Positions 51,444 through 60,376 are shown, counted from the first letter of the stretch. The stretch: 64,000 nt of DNA from Gammaproteobacteria bacterium (GCA_028819075.1 JAPPMM010000018.1:62001-126000); one strand, 5' to 3'. Notes: generated from the sequence alone by a model not told the origin. Translations and numbers: made by a program.

Positions 51444-52765
51444 GCCGCCCGGTCTGCCGCCGGCCGCGCCCGAAGCGGTGGGGCGCGCGAGGACCGGCTC
51501 GGGCGCGGGATCGCGCCCCGGACCGCCCGTGGAAGGGATGCGGACCAGCCGTTTGCGCCGGCCTGCTGGTGGTGGCCGTGGCGCTGCCGCCGCCCACGGC
51601 CGCAACCGCGCAGGAATTCGGTCCCGGCGGCCACCGCAAGTGGCTGGGGGGCGCGATCGGAGCCGTGGCCATCGGCATCCCGACGTTCACTTCGGCCGAC
51701 TTCAGTCCCAACCTGGGCACCTGCACCCGGACGGAGTGCTTCGCGCCGCTGGCCACGGCTGTCGGGTTCACCCTGGGCTTCCTGCTCGGCAAGGAATTCG
51801 ACGACGGGGCCGCGCGACGGTTCGTGGCGGGTCCCCGGCTGGACCTCCGGCCGCGACAGACGGTCCAGCTTCCCTTCCTGCCCGACCGGGGCCGGGTGGC
51901 TGGGTCGGCCGCGCTCCTGAGCGGAGCTGAAGGACTGGTCTTGCTGGAGGGCGAGGCGCAGTCGCCGCTGGGGGGGTTGCGGGGGCTGCGTGATGCCGCG
52001 GTGGTCGAGGAGCGCGCGGCCCTCGTCGCGGCCACCCCGAACGGCCTGTTCGCCCTTCCGCTCCTGCGGGACGACAGACCCGGCCGGAGGGTCGACGCGC
52101 GCGGCGCCCGCCTGGTTGCGGCGGGGAGCGGCGGGGGGCTGGTGGTGTCGGGGGCGGGGGGTCTGCTCGGCTTCACCAGCCTCGGACAGGGCGCCGACCT
52201 GGAGCTGTCGGAAGCCGCGCGCACCACGGGCGACCCGCTGGCCGCCGACTTGGTCTGGCCGCGCGCATCACCGATCGCGTGGGTGCTGGAAGGCCCCCGC
52301 CTGGTGGCGCGCGACGGAGGCACGCTCGAGGAGATGGGGGCTCTGGAGTTGGCCGCGAGCGCCCGTTCGCTCGACGTGGAAGGCGCGCTCGGCGTGGTGG
52401 CCGCCGGCCGGGACGGCGTATACGTCATCGACGTGTCCGATCCGGCCATGCCCCGGCTCGCCGCCCGCTACCAGGGGGTTCGCAACGCCTTCGACGTGGC
52501 GCTGCTGGAGTCCCGAGCCTACATCGCCGCGGGCGAGCAGGGCCTGGTGGTTGTCGACATCGGGCGTCCCGCGGAACCGAAGGTGGCCGCGGTAGCCCGA
52601 AACCTCGGATCCCCCTCGTTGGTACTAAGGACTTCCGGGCTGGTGTGGGTCGTGGACGGCGCGACAAGCGAGGCTCATTCCGTCTCGTTTTCCGGCGTCG
52701 CGCCTCCCGAACAGCCGGGCTTCGCTCTCCCTCACCGAAGGAACTGGCCTCCATCAGACCGATGA
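51440..52765 (+). CDS. Secreted LVIVD-repeat propeller protein
   Basis: Encodes 441 residues from a GTG overlapping the previous stop. An Arg-rich N-terminus precedes a hydrophobic segment (AVCAGLLVVAVALPPPTA). A glycine-rich helix-like segment (GAIGAVAIGIPTFTS) is followed by an extended repeat domain. The blades end in VYVIDVSDPAMPRLAARYQG and LVVVDIGRPAEPKVAAVARN, the LVIVD repeat signature. Such propellers bind at surfaces; no substrate is known. Its stop overlaps the following TonB-family gene. Confidence 0.8.
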   Translation: MSRPVCRRPRPKRWGARGPARARDRAPDRPWKGCGPAVCAGLLVVAVALPPPTAATAQEFGPGGHRKWLGGAIGAVAIGIPTFTSADFSPNLGTCTRTECFAPLATAVGFTLGFLLGKEFDDGAARRFVAGPRLDLRPRQTVQLPFLPDRGRVAGSAALLSGAEGLVLLEGEAQSPLGGLRGLRDAAVVEERAALVAATPNGLFALPLLRDDRPGRRVDARGARLVAAGSGGGLVVSGAGGLLGFTSLGQGADLELSEAARTTGDPLAADLVWPRASPIAWVLEGPRLVARDGGTLEEMGALELAASARSLDVEGALGVVAAGRDGVYVIDVSDPAMPRLAARYQGVRNAFDVALLESRAYIAAGEQGLVVVDIGRPAEPKVAAVARNLGSPSLVLRTSGLVWVVDGATSEAHSVSFSGVAPPEQPGFALPHRRNWPPSDR

Positions 52766-53430
52766 CACCGGGCAACTCGAGCAACCAGGACCGCCGCCGG
52801 CGCGAGAAGAAGCTCTGGCGCGCGGCGATGGGGCTATCGCTCGGCTTCCATCTGTTTCTGTTCCTCTTCTGGCGCATTCCGGCGCCCGTCGTGTCCCCGT
52901 ACGCCGCCGCGGGTCCGCGCGCGGGCGACAACCGGGCCGCATCGGGTTCCATGCAGGCGCTGCGCCTGGCCATGGCGCCCCCCCGGCCCATCGTTCCTCC
53001 GCGCGTGCCCGCCCCCGTGCTTGTCGATGTCGAGCCGGTGGAGTTCGAGGAGTCGGTGGAAGTCGACTACGCGTCGCTCCTCGGGGAGCGACCCGGCGAA
53101 GGCGAGGGTCCCGGCATCGAGGAGGGCGAGGGGCGGGGGGACGGCGGCACGGCCGCCGAAGGGAGGTCGCGGACGATCCCTCCCTCGCCCCGCAGCATGA
53201 TTCTGCCTCCCTCCAACCGCAGCCTGAGGGACCGGGAGGTGGAGGTCTGGGTGTTCGTCCTGGAGTCGGGGAGAGTCGCGGCGGATTCGGTCCGCCTGAT
53301 GCCCCCCACCTCCGACCGCGACTTCAATCGCCGGCTGATACAGGAGGCCGCCCGCTGGATGTTCGAGCCGGCGCGCCGGGGCGGGCTGCCCGTGGCGGCC
53401 TGGTTCCGCTATGTCATCAGCATGGAATAG
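52762..53430 (+). CDS. TonB-family energy-transducer-like protein
   Basis: Encodes 222 residues from an ATG overlapping the previous stop (ATGA). A basic N-terminus (RRRREKKLWRA) is followed by one membrane helix (AMGLSLGFHLFLFLFWRI), a Pro-rich periplasmic spacer (PPRPIVPPRVPAPVLVDVEP), a Glu/Gly stretch, and a C-terminal TonB-like domain (REVEVWVFVLESGRVAADSV, RRLIQEAARWMFEPARRGGL). Topology matches TonB, which links the proton-motive force to outer-membrane receptors. ExbB/ExbD are not in the window. It could energise the SusC receptor at 1.2-4.3 kb. Confidence 0.82.
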   Translation: MTPGNSSNQDRRRREKKLWRAAMGLSLGFHLFLFLFWRIPAPVVSPYAAAGPRAGDNRAASGSMQALRLAMAPPRPIVPPRVPAPVLVDVEPVEFEESVEVDYASLLGERPGEGEGPGIEEGEGRGDGGTAAEGRSRTIPPSPRSMILPPSNRSLRDREVEVWVFVLESGRVAADSVRLMPPTSDRDFNRRLIQEAARWMFEPARRGGLPVAAWFRYVISME

Positions 53431-53492
53431 ACTCCTTCTTCCACTGCCCCGGAGGGCCCACGAGCCGCCAGCAGCGGCCAGGCGGCCAACGA

Positions 53493-55088
53493 ATGAAACC
53501 ACTTCCCTCCACCCGCGCCAAGCGCGTTCTCTGGGTCGACGACGAGATCGACCGCCTGCGGCCACACCTCCTGTTTCTGCAGCAGCGGGGCTACCATGTG
53601 GACGCCATCACCAACGGCGACGATGCCCTCGTGCTCCTGCGCCGGAACCACTACGACCTGGTCATGCTCGACGAGCAGATGCCCGGGCGCCGGGGCCTCG
53701 AAGTGCTTTCCATCCTGCGGCGGATGGATCCCAATGCCCGCGTCGTCATGGTGACCAAGTCGGAGGAAGACCGCACCATGACCGAGGCGATCGGGCGGCG
53801 CGTCGAGGACTATCTGGTCAAGCCGACCAGCCCGCGCCAGGTGCTTTCGGTGGTTACCCGCATCCTCGAAGGGTCGAGCATTCGCCAGCAGCAGGTGGCC
53901 CGCGACTTCGCGGCGCGCTTCGGATCGCTCTCGGCGCTGCGTGCGGAGGTCCGCACCCATGAGCGGTTCGCCTCCCTGTATGCGGAGCTGGTGGACTGGC
54001 ACATCCGGCTGGATCAGGCGGGAGAGACCGGTCTGCTGGATTCCGTCAACGGGATCATGGCCGAGCTTCGCCACGACTTCGGAACCTGGATCACCCGCAA
54101 CTATCCTCGCTGGGTGAAGGGCGCGGGCCCGGCCCGGCCCGAACTCTCGACCGACATCGTGAAGAACCACGTGGCGCCCCTGCTGGGCACCGATCCGGTG
54201 GTCTTCGTGATCCTCGACTGCATGAGGCTCGACCAGTGGCGCGTCATCGCACCCCTGCTGTCCCCCATGTTCGAGATCCAGGAGAAGCTCTACTACTCCA
54301 TCCTGCCCACCGCCACGCCCTACGCGCGCAACGCCATCTTCGGCGGACTGTTCCCGGACGAAATCGCCCGGCTGCGCCCCGGCTGGTGGGACGCGTCCGA
54401 CGACGAAGGGAGCCTGAACGCCTTCGAGGACGAGTTGCTGGCAGCGCAACTCTGGCGGCTGACCGGGCGCGACGTGCCGCTGCACTACGAAAAGATCTTC
54501 ACCGACCGGGAAGGCGACCAGGTTCGGGCGCGCTTCCGTTCGGCCGTGCGCACCGAGGGCTCGCTGGTGGCGCTGGTATTCAACTTCGTGGACCTGATGA
54601 CGCATGGACGCAGCGAGTCCCCGGTGCTCATGGAGGTGGCCAGGGACGAGGTCGCGCTGCGCAACCTGACGCGGGCCTGGTTCGAACGCTCTACCGCCTT
54701 CCAGGTCCTGAAGGAAGCCGCGACGGCGGGCTATCCCGTGGTGCTCACCACCGATCACGGCTCGATCCACTGCAACCGTCCGACCACCATCTACGCCCGC
54801 AAGGACGCCACCACCAACCTGCGCTACAAGTTCGGGGTGGATCTCCGGACCGCGAGCAGGTCCACCGTCTTCAGCACCAAGCGGGCCCGCGACCTGCGGC
54901 TGCCCGGGGGACGGATGGGAACGACCTACGTCGTCGCCCGGGACGACTACTTCATGGTGTATCCCACGAAGCTGCGGGAATACCAGTCACGCTACCGCGG
55001 GTCCTTCCTGCACGGCGGCATCTCGCCGGAGGAGATGATCGTGCCGGTCGCGCGCCTGCAGCCCCGAGGCCGGAGCACGCTGGATTGA
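53493..55088 (+). CDS. PorX-like response regulator with PglZ domain
   Basis: Encodes 531 residues. The receiver (about 10-125) has acidic pair DD at 16-17, phosphoacceptor Asp60 in VMLDEQMPG, VTKS at 87-90 and Lys110 in YLVKPTSP. After a helical bundle, the PglZ/alkaline-phosphatase-fold domain has FVILDCMRLDQW (metal Asp242), LPTATPYARNAIFGGLFPDE (nucleophile Thr region) and TTDHGSIH (metal Asp/His). The order matches PorX, which in Bacteroidota controls type IX secretion and is phosphorylated by PorY. No PorY kinase or T9SS genes are visible here. It overlaps the ABC gene (TTGA). Confidence 0.88.
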   Translation: MKPLPSTRAKRVLWVDDEIDRLRPHLLFLQQRGYHVDAITNGDDALVLLRRNHYDLVMLDEQMPGRRGLEVLSILRRMDPNARVVMVTKSEEDRTMTEAIGRRVEDYLVKPTSPRQVLSVVTRILEGSSIRQQQVARDFAARFGSLSALRAEVRTHERFASLYAELVDWHIRLDQAGETGLLDSVNGIMAELRHDFGTWITRNYPRWVKGAGPARPELSTDIVKNHVAPLLGTDPVVFVILDCMRLDQWRVIAPLLSPMFEIQEKLYYSILPTATPYARNAIFGGLFPDEIARLRPGWWDASDDEGSLNAFEDELLAAQLWRLTGRDVPLHYEKIFTDREGDQVRARFRSAVRTEGSLVALVFNFVDLMTHGRSESPVLMEVARDEVALRNLTRAWFERSTAFQVLKEAATAGYPVVLTTDHGSIHCNRPTTIYARKDATTNLRYKFGVDLRTASRSTVFSTKRARDLRLPGGRMGTTYVVARDDYFMVYPTKLREYQSRYRGSFLHGGISPEEMIVPVARLQPRGRSTLD

Positions 55089-56941
55089 GGCTGTATCTCC
55101 GCATCCTGCGGTATCTGGGTCCCTACGTCGCGGTGTTCCTGGGGGCCGTGGCCGCGAGCATCCTGTTCGCCGCCTTCGACGCCTTCTCGATGGTGCTCCT
55201 GATCCCGTTCCTGAGCGTCCTGATGACGCCGGAGGCAGGTGCCTCGAGCGGGGTCGGCGACGGGATGCTGGGCCGGCTGCTGGACGCCACCGCGGGCCGC
55301 TTCGTCGCCGGCGCGTCGGGACCGCAGGAGGCGGTTCAGGCGCTCATCCTGCTGATCCTCGCCGTGTTCGCAGTCAAGAACGTCTTCGACTTCCTGAAGA
55401 CCTGGCTGGCGGCGCGCGTGGAGCAGGGGGTGACCCGCGACCTGCGCAACCAGGTGCACGATCACCTGCTCGAGCTCGACCTGGTCTTCTTCGGACGAAC
55501 GCGCATCGGGCAGATCGTCTCCCGGCTGACCCACGACGTCGAGCTGGTGCGGACCCTGTTTACGCGCGAGTTCATGCGCGGCATCTCGGCCGCCTTCGAG
55601 GTGGTAGCCGTTGTGGTGCTCATGGTGGCGGTGTCGCCTTCGCTGACGCTGCTCTCGGTCGCCGTGCTGCCGGGCATGGTGGTCATCTGGGGGCCGATGC
55701 TGAAGAAGCTGCGCCGGGAGGACGGCCGCGTGCTCGACCAGGCCGCCGAGGTGAACGCCCGGATCCAGGAGACCTTTTCGGGAATCCGTCTGGTGAAGGG
55801 GTCCGCGGCCGAGGACTACGAACGCGGGCGCTTTCATGCCCTTACCGGACGATACTTCCGCACCTTCCTGCGCACGGAGCGGGTGCGCGCCCTGGCGGCC
55901 CCCGTGACCGAAATGGTGGCGGCGCTCGGCACCATCGTCATCCTCTGGTACGGCACGCGGCTGGTCCTCGTGCAGGGCGACCTCACCGGGCCGGCGTTCA
56001 TGGGTTTCGTCGCGCTGAGCACGAAGCTCTACAGGCCGGTCAAGTACCTGAGCAGGCTGCCCGCCATGATCCAGCCCGCCCTGGTGGGAGGCCGCAGGCT
56101 GTTCGAGTACCTGGACGCGCCAGCGGCCATTCGCGACCGGCCGGACGCGCTGCCGTTCCCGGGCCTGGAGCGCGAGATCGTGTTCGACCGGGTAGGGTTC
56201 GGCTACCGCGAGGGAAGCCCCGTGCTGGAGGATGTTTCGCTTGTGGTAGAGCGCGGAGCCATGGTGGCCGTGGTGGGGCCGAGCGGGGCCGGGAAGAGCA
56301 CCCTGGTGGATCTGCTCAGCCTGTTCTTCGAGGTCACCTCGGGGAGGATCCTGATCGACGGCACGGACATCCGGCGGTTCCGGCTGCGCAGTCTGCGGGC
56401 GATGATGGGCATCGTTTCGCAGGAGACCGTGCTCTTCCACGACACCGTGCGCGCCAACATCGCCTACGGGTTGCCCGGGGCCGGGGCGGGGGAGGTGGAG
56501 GAGGCGGCGCGCGCGGCGGGTGCGCACGAATTCATCGAGGCGCTGCCCGGGGGCTACGACACCGTGGTCGGCGAGCGCGGCGCCGAACTCTCCGGCGGAC
56601 AGCGCCAGAGGCTCGCGATCGCGCGCGCCATCCTGCGCGATCCTCCGATCCTGATCCTCGACGAGGCCACCAGTTCGCTCGACACCGCGTCGGAACGCCG
56701 CGTGCAGCGCGCCCTGGACCGGCTCAGCGAAGGACGAACCGTGTTCGTAATCGCGCACCGTCTGTCCACCGTTCAGCGCGCGCACGCGATCTTCGTGCTG
56801 GACGGGGGCCGGATCGTCGAAGTCGGGGATCACGACCAGCTCATGCGCGCGGGAGGGCTGTACTGCCGGCTCCACGAGATGCAGAGCGGGTCGCCGGCGG
56901 GCGGGCACCGTATTCCGGAAGTGGCCGCGGCGCGGGGTTGA
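55085..56941 (+). CDS. MsbA-like ABC transporter (fused membrane and ATPase domains)
   Basis: Encodes 618 residues from a TTG overlapping the PorX-like stop. Six membrane helices occupy about residues 1-330 (YLGPYVAVFLGAVAASILFA, VVLMVAVSPSLTLLSVAVLP, MVAALGTIVILWYGTRLVLV). The ATPase domain has Walker A GPSGAGKST, Q-loop VSQETV, signature LSGGQRQRLA, Walker B ILILDEATSSLD and H-loop IAHRLST. Coupling-helix contacts RLTHDVELVR and GIRLVKGSAAEDYER fit lipid-A/phospholipid flippases. It is followed by an LpxL-type acyltransferase 18 bases on, supporting a role in outer-membrane lipid export. Confidence 0.93.
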   Translation: MRLYLRILRYLGPYVAVFLGAVAASILFAAFDAFSMVLLIPFLSVLMTPEAGASSGVGDGMLGRLLDATAGRFVAGASGPQEAVQALILLILAVFAVKNVFDFLKTWLAARVEQGVTRDLRNQVHDHLLELDLVFFGRTRIGQIVSRLTHDVELVRTLFTREFMRGISAAFEVVAVVVLMVAVSPSLTLLSVAVLPGMVVIWGPMLKKLRREDGRVLDQAAEVNARIQETFSGIRLVKGSAAEDYERGRFHALTGRYFRTFLRTERVRALAAPVTEMVAALGTIVILWYGTRLVLVQGDLTGPAFMGFVALSTKLYRPVKYLSRLPAMIQPALVGGRRLFEYLDAPAAIRDRPDALPFPGLEREIVFDRVGFGYREGSPVLEDVSLVVERGAMVAVVGPSGAGKSTLVDLLSLFFEVTSGRILIDGTDIRRFRLRSLRAMMGIVSQETVLFHDTVRANIAYGLPGAGAGEVEEAARAAGAHEFIEALPGGYDTVVGERGAELSGGQRQRLAIARAILRDPPILILDEATSSLDTASERRVQRALDRLSEGRTVFVIAHRLSTVQRAHAIFVLDGGRIVEVGDHDQLMRAGGLYCRLHEMQSGSPAGGHRIPEVAAARG

Positions 56942-56959
56942 TTCCGGCGGGGAGCATGC

Positions 56960-57907
56960 ATGGGGGCGTCTGAGGGACAGCGCGTGCGTGTCCGACACCG
57001 GGTCGAATACGCGGTCTTCCGCATGGCCGCCGGGTGTGCGCGGCTGCTTCCGGGACGGTGGGTCCAGGGCCTGGGGGCGGTGGCGGGATGGCTGGCCGGC
57101 AGCGTGCTGGGCATCCGCCGCCGGGTCACCGCGGAGAACCTGGCGCGCGCCTTTCCGGAGCGCTCGTCCGCCTGGCGGGCCCGGGTGGCGCGGGAGAGCT
57201 ACCGCCATCTGGGACGCACCGCGGCCACCACCTTCCGGCTCGCGCGCCTGACGAGCGCCGAGATCCTCGCGCTCTCCCGGGTGGAGGGGCGGGAGCTGCT
57301 GGCGGAGCCGGTGGCGCGCGGCGAGGGCGCCATCCTGGTGACCGGCCACATCGGCAACTGGGAGGTGGGGGGCGGGGCGCTGGCTTGCCGCGGCCTTCCG
57401 CTGGACGTGGTGGTGCGCCCCCAGAACAACCCGCTCTTCGACCGTGCACTGGTGCGGGCCCGCCGCCGGCTGGGCATGAACGTGGTCTCGCGCAACGACA
57501 CGGTACACGTCCTGCTCCGCTCGCTCCGCAAAGGCCGCGTCGTCGTGCTGCTCGCCGACCAGAATGCCCACGCGCGCGGCCTGCCGGTGGAATTCTTCGG
57601 AGAGCCGGCCTCGACCGCCCGTGGCGCGGCCCTCCTCTCACTGCGCAGCGGCGCACCCCTGGTGCTGGGTGTCGCCCTCCATCATCCGGCGGCCCCCGTT
57701 CCCCATCATCTCGTTCTGGAACAGGTCTCGGTTTCACCGAGCGGCGTGTCGGCCCGCGACGTGGAAGCGCTGACGCGCGCGCACGTCGCCGCGCTCGAGC
57801 GCTGGGTGCGGCGCTATCCGGGCCAGTATCTCTGGCAACACCGGCGGTGGTCCCGCCCGCGAGCCTCCGGCCGGCCGCCGGAACCGTCCCCGCGCGGTCA
57901 GGTATAA
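56960..57907 (+). CDS. LpxL/HtrB-type lipid A acyltransferase family protein
   Basis: Encodes 315 residues. Membrane-interacting N-terminus (AVFRMAAGCARLLPGRW). Active site H-x4-E in VTGHIGNWEVGG, followed by RPQNNPLFDR and LADQNAHARGLPVEFFGEPA, typical of LpxL/LpxM-like lysophospholipid acyltransferases that add a secondary acyl chain to lipid A or a related glycolipid. Basic C-terminus (LWQHRRWSRPRAS). It starts 18 bases after the MsbA-like exporter and belongs to the same run. Confidence 0.9.
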   Translation: MGASEGQRVRVRHRVEYAVFRMAAGCARLLPGRWVQGLGAVAGWLAGSVLGIRRRVTAENLARAFPERSSAWRARVARESYRHLGRTAATTFRLARLTSAEILALSRVEGRELLAEPVARGEGAILVTGHIGNWEVGGGALACRGLPLDVVVRPQNNPLFDRALVRARRRLGMNVVSRNDTVHVLLRSLRKGRVVVLLADQNAHARGLPVEFFGEPASTARGAALLSLRSGAPLVLGVALHHPAAPVPHHLVLEQVSVSPSGVSARDVEALTRAHVAALERWVRRYPGQYLWQHRRWSRPRASGRPPEPSPRGQV

Positions 57908-57999
57908 GCGCCAGCCTGTTTGTTCCCACCGTCCGCGGTTCTGTTCGGCACCGATCTTGCACCGCCGAGAGGACGTTCCGCGACGTCACGGAGTCCAGC

Positions 58000-58746
58000 T
58001 TGGTCTATATCTGCATACCTGCCCGCAACGAAGAGAACACCATCGGCGTGCTTCTCTGGAAGATCCGTCAGGTCATGGCCGGCTTCGGCCGCGACTACGA
58101 GATTCTCGTTCTCGACGACGGCTCCAGCGACGATACGCGCTCGCTGCTGTCGAGCTATCGGCGCGTTGTGCCGCTCGTGATCCTGTACGGCAAGAAGCGA
58201 TTGGGGTATGCGGGGGCGACGGAAGAGCTGCTGCGCCACGCCGCGCGCCGGGCCGAGTATCCGAAGCGGGATGTGGCCGTGACCCTTCAGGCCGATTTCA
58301 GCGACGACCCCGCGGGCATCGTACCCCTCCTGAAGACCATCGAAGGGGGTACGGATGTCGTGAGCGTAGCCTACGCCGGGGAGCCGCCCGGACTGACCCG
58401 GTCCGCCCGCCTTACCCGCTGGGTCGGGCGCCACTGGCTGCGAAGGGCGCTCCGCTCGGCGCCGGTGTCGGATCCGTTCGGGGGCTTCCGGGCATATCGC
58501 ATCGTGGTCCTCCGGAAGATGTTTGGCGAAGCCGGAGAGGAGGGGCTGGGGCTCGGAGAGGGCTGGGCCGGCAACCTGGAGCTGCTCGGGCGTGCGCTTC
58601 CCCATGCCCGCGCGGTCGCCGAGGCCGTGGTCGAGGCGCCCCGCAACCGGCGGGTGCGGGGTTCGCGTTTCAGGGCGTGGCGCACGCTGAGGGGCCTGGG
58701 CCGCGCGCGCGGACGGATAACCTTTGCCGCCGCGCAGGGATCATGA
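58000..58746 (+). CDS. Glycosyltransferase family 2 (DPM1-like)
   Basis: Encodes 248 residues starting at a TTG six bases after CGGAG, because the frame has no ATG or GTG near the conserved start (VYICIPARNEENTIGVLL). GT-A motifs: VLDDGSSDDTRSLL, and the metal-binding acidic cluster in LQADFSDDPAG. Also DPFGGFRAYRIVVLRKMFGE. It transfers a sugar from a nucleotide or dolichol-type donor to a lipid or glycan, here probably in envelope glycolipid synthesis. No membrane helices at the C-terminus. It overlaps the next gene by ATGA. Confidence 0.85.
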   Translation: MVYICIPARNEENTIGVLLWKIRQVMAGFGRDYEILVLDDGSSDDTRSLLSSYRRVVPLVILYGKKRLGYAGATEELLRHAARRAEYPKRDVAVTLQADFSDDPAGIVPLLKTIEGGTDVVSVAYAGEPPGLTRSARLTRWVGRHWLRRALRSAPVSDPFGGFRAYRIVVLRKMFGEAGEEGLGLGEGWAGNLELLGRALPHARAVAEAVVEAPRNRRVRGSRFRAWRTLRGLGRARGRITFAAAQGS

Positions 58747-59558
58747 GACGCCCGATCGGTCTCGCGTTCGCGCTGAGCCTCGCCGCCGTCTCGCCGGCCG
58801 AGGCCCGCGCGCAGGCGCAGGCGCCCTGGATGAGGCCGGCGGAACCCATCGCGGCCCCCGTGCCGTTCGAGGTGGGCGAGTTCCTGGAATACAAGGTCAA
58901 GCTGGGAATCCTCGACGCCGGCGAAGGATCGCTGGAGGTTGCCGCCATCGAAGCGGTGCGGGGAACCCCGGCCTACCGTGCCGTCATGAGGATAGACGGC
59001 GGCATACTGTTTGCGCGCGTGCGCGACGTGTTCCAGACCTGGTTCGACACCCGCACGCTGACCAGCCTTCGCTTCATCCAGGACCAGAACGAAGTCGGAT
59101 CGAAGCGCTATCGGCACTACGAGATGTTCCCGGAGCGCGGGGTCTGGGAACGCAGGGACGACGAAGAGGTGGGCGACCTGCCCACATCCCTGCCCCTCGA
59201 CGACATCTCCTTCGTCTACTTCATCCGCACCCTGCCGCTGGAGGTGGGCGACGTCTACACCTTCAACAGGTACTTCAAGGACACGGGCAATCCGGTAGTC
59301 ATACGGGTGCTGCGCAAGGAAGAGAAGGAGGTCCCCGCGGGCATCTTCAAGACCATCGTGGTGCAGCCGATCATCCGCACCCGGGGCCTCTTCGGCCAGG
59401 GCGGCAGGGCCGAACTGTACTTCAGCGACGACGACCGCCGGGCGCTCGTGTACATGAGGTCGAGCATCCCGATCGTCGGCAGCCTCACCCTGCACCTCAC
59501 CAACCCGCCCGCCTGGCAACCCCAGCCCGGCGACACCACGGGCATGACGCCGCCGTAG
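58743..59558 (+). CDS. DUF3108 exported protein
   Basis: Encodes 271 residues from an ATG overlapping the glycosyltransferase stop. Signal peptide LAFALSLAAVSPAEARAQ. The mature domain matches DUF3108: PFEVGEFLEYKVKLGILDAG, then FQTWFDTRTLTSLRFIQDQN, YRHYEMFPERGVWERRDD and GRAELYFSDDDRRALVYMRS. The fold is a periplasmic beta-sandwich/barrel of unknown function often next to lipid-transport or LPS genes. It is last gene of the envelope run. Confidence 0.88.
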   Translation: MRRPIGLAFALSLAAVSPAEARAQAQAPWMRPAEPIAAPVPFEVGEFLEYKVKLGILDAGEGSLEVAAIEAVRGTPAYRAVMRIDGGILFARVRDVFQTWFDTRTLTSLRFIQDQNEVGSKRYRHYEMFPERGVWERRDDEEVGDLPTSLPLDDISFVYFIRTLPLEVGDVYTFNRYFKDTGNPVVIRVLRKEEKEVPAGIFKTIVVQPIIRTRGLFGQGGRAELYFSDDDRRALVYMRSSIPIVGSLTLHLTNPPAWQPQPGDTTGMTPP

Positions 59559-59589
59559 CACCACTCCCGTTTGTTGCGGCCGCGCCACC

Positions 59590-59607
59590 GTATTACACTC
59601 GTAATAC
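59590..59607. promoter_or_regulatory. Palindrome upstream of the toxin-antitoxin pair
   Basis: A perfect 7-bp inverted repeat GTATTAC-ACTC-GTAATAC lies 79 bases before the antitoxin start. Ribbon-helix-helix antitoxins autoregulate by binding such dyads; it is also unusually AT-rich here. It could also fold as a hairpin after the DUF3108 stop. Confidence 0.55.
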
Positions 59608-59685
59608 GCGGGCACGGCCGGCCTCCGTGGTCCGGCCCGATCCTCGCTCGCGAGGTCCTTCGTTCGGCCGGGAGCGATGATCTGA

Positions 59686-59949
59686 ATGGCAACTCGGACG
59701 GTGCGTCTCGGACGGGAAGGGGAGACAACCCTGGCCGATCTGCGGGACCGGACCGGCCTGTCCATTTCGGAGGTGATCCGGCAGGCGCTGCGCACCCTGG
59801 CGGCGGAGCTGGACAGGGAAGCCACCTCGCGCCCGTACGACGTCTTCCGGAAGATCCCCCTGCCGCGGTCGGGCGGGTATGCTCTGGCGCCCGCCTTCCG
59901 CGCCAAGCAGGCGGTGGTGCTCGTGATCCGGCGGAGGCACGCATCGTGA
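59686..59949 (+). CDS. Ribbon-helix-helix antitoxin
   Basis: Encodes 87 residues. The N-terminal ribbon-helix-helix domain has TVRLGREGETTLADLRDRTG and SISEVIRQALRTLAAEL, the CopG/MetJ-type DNA-binding fold. The C-terminal half (PYDVFRKIPLPRSGGYALAP) would cover the toxin active site. It overlaps the PIN toxin gene by GTGA, the standard coupled layout for such pairs, and has a palindrome upstream. Confidence 0.82.
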   Translation: MATRTVRLGREGETTLADLRDRTGLSISEVIRQALRTLAAELDREATSRPYDVFRKIPLPRSGGYALAPAFRAKQAVVLVIRRRHAS

Positions 59950-60368
59950 TTCTGGTCGATACCGGACCGCTGGTGGCCCTGTTCACTCCCACCGATGACT
60001 ACCACCGTCACTGCGTCGCGATTCTGGAGTCGCTGAACGAGGAGCTGGTGACCACGGCGCCGGTGCTGACCGAGGCGTTCCATCTGCTGCGCCCGGGGAG
60101 TCAGGGTCCGCCCAGGCTCATGGAGTTCGTGCGGCAGGGCGGGCTCCGGGTTCTGCCGATGGACGGCGAATGCCTGCTGCGCGGCTTCCAGCTCATGGAC
60201 CGGTACGCGGACATGGCGATGGACTTTGCCGACGCCTCCATCGTGGCCACGGCGGAGGGCCACAGGATCCACAGGGTGTTCACCCTGGACAGACGGCGCT
60301 TCGCGTCCTACCGCGTGAAGCGCGGCCACCGGCGCGTCCCTCTTTCGTTCGCGGAGCCACCCGGATAA
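59946..60368 (+). CDS. PIN-domain ribonuclease toxin (VapC-like)
   Basis: Encodes 140 residues from a GTG overlapping the antitoxin stop. PIN catalytic acids: Asp5 in ILVDTGPLVALF, Glu43 in VLTEAFHLL, Asp93 and Asp96 in AMDFADASIVATAE, and Asp115 in FTLDRRRF. These Mg2+-dependent RNases cut specific tRNA or rRNA sites when the antitoxin is degraded. Length is normal. A membrane protein gene starts eight bases downstream; whether it is part of the transcript is unclear. Confidence 0.87.
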   Translation: MILVDTGPLVALFTPTDDYHRHCVAILESLNEELVTTAPVLTEAFHLLRPGSQGPPRLMEFVRQGGLRVLPMDGECLLRGFQLMDRYADMAMDFADASIVATAEGHRIHRVFTLDRRRFASYRVKRGHRRVPLSFAEPPG

Positions 60369-60376
60369 GCGCGGCA

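Noticed and set aside
54992-57571. Very long open frame on the minus strand opposite the ABC and acyltransferase genes
   Set aside because: It runs exactly antisense to two genes with complete motifs; high GC and third-position bias produce such shadows. Similar antisense frames at 13997-15403, 15048-16763 and 42301-44316 were rejected for the same reason.
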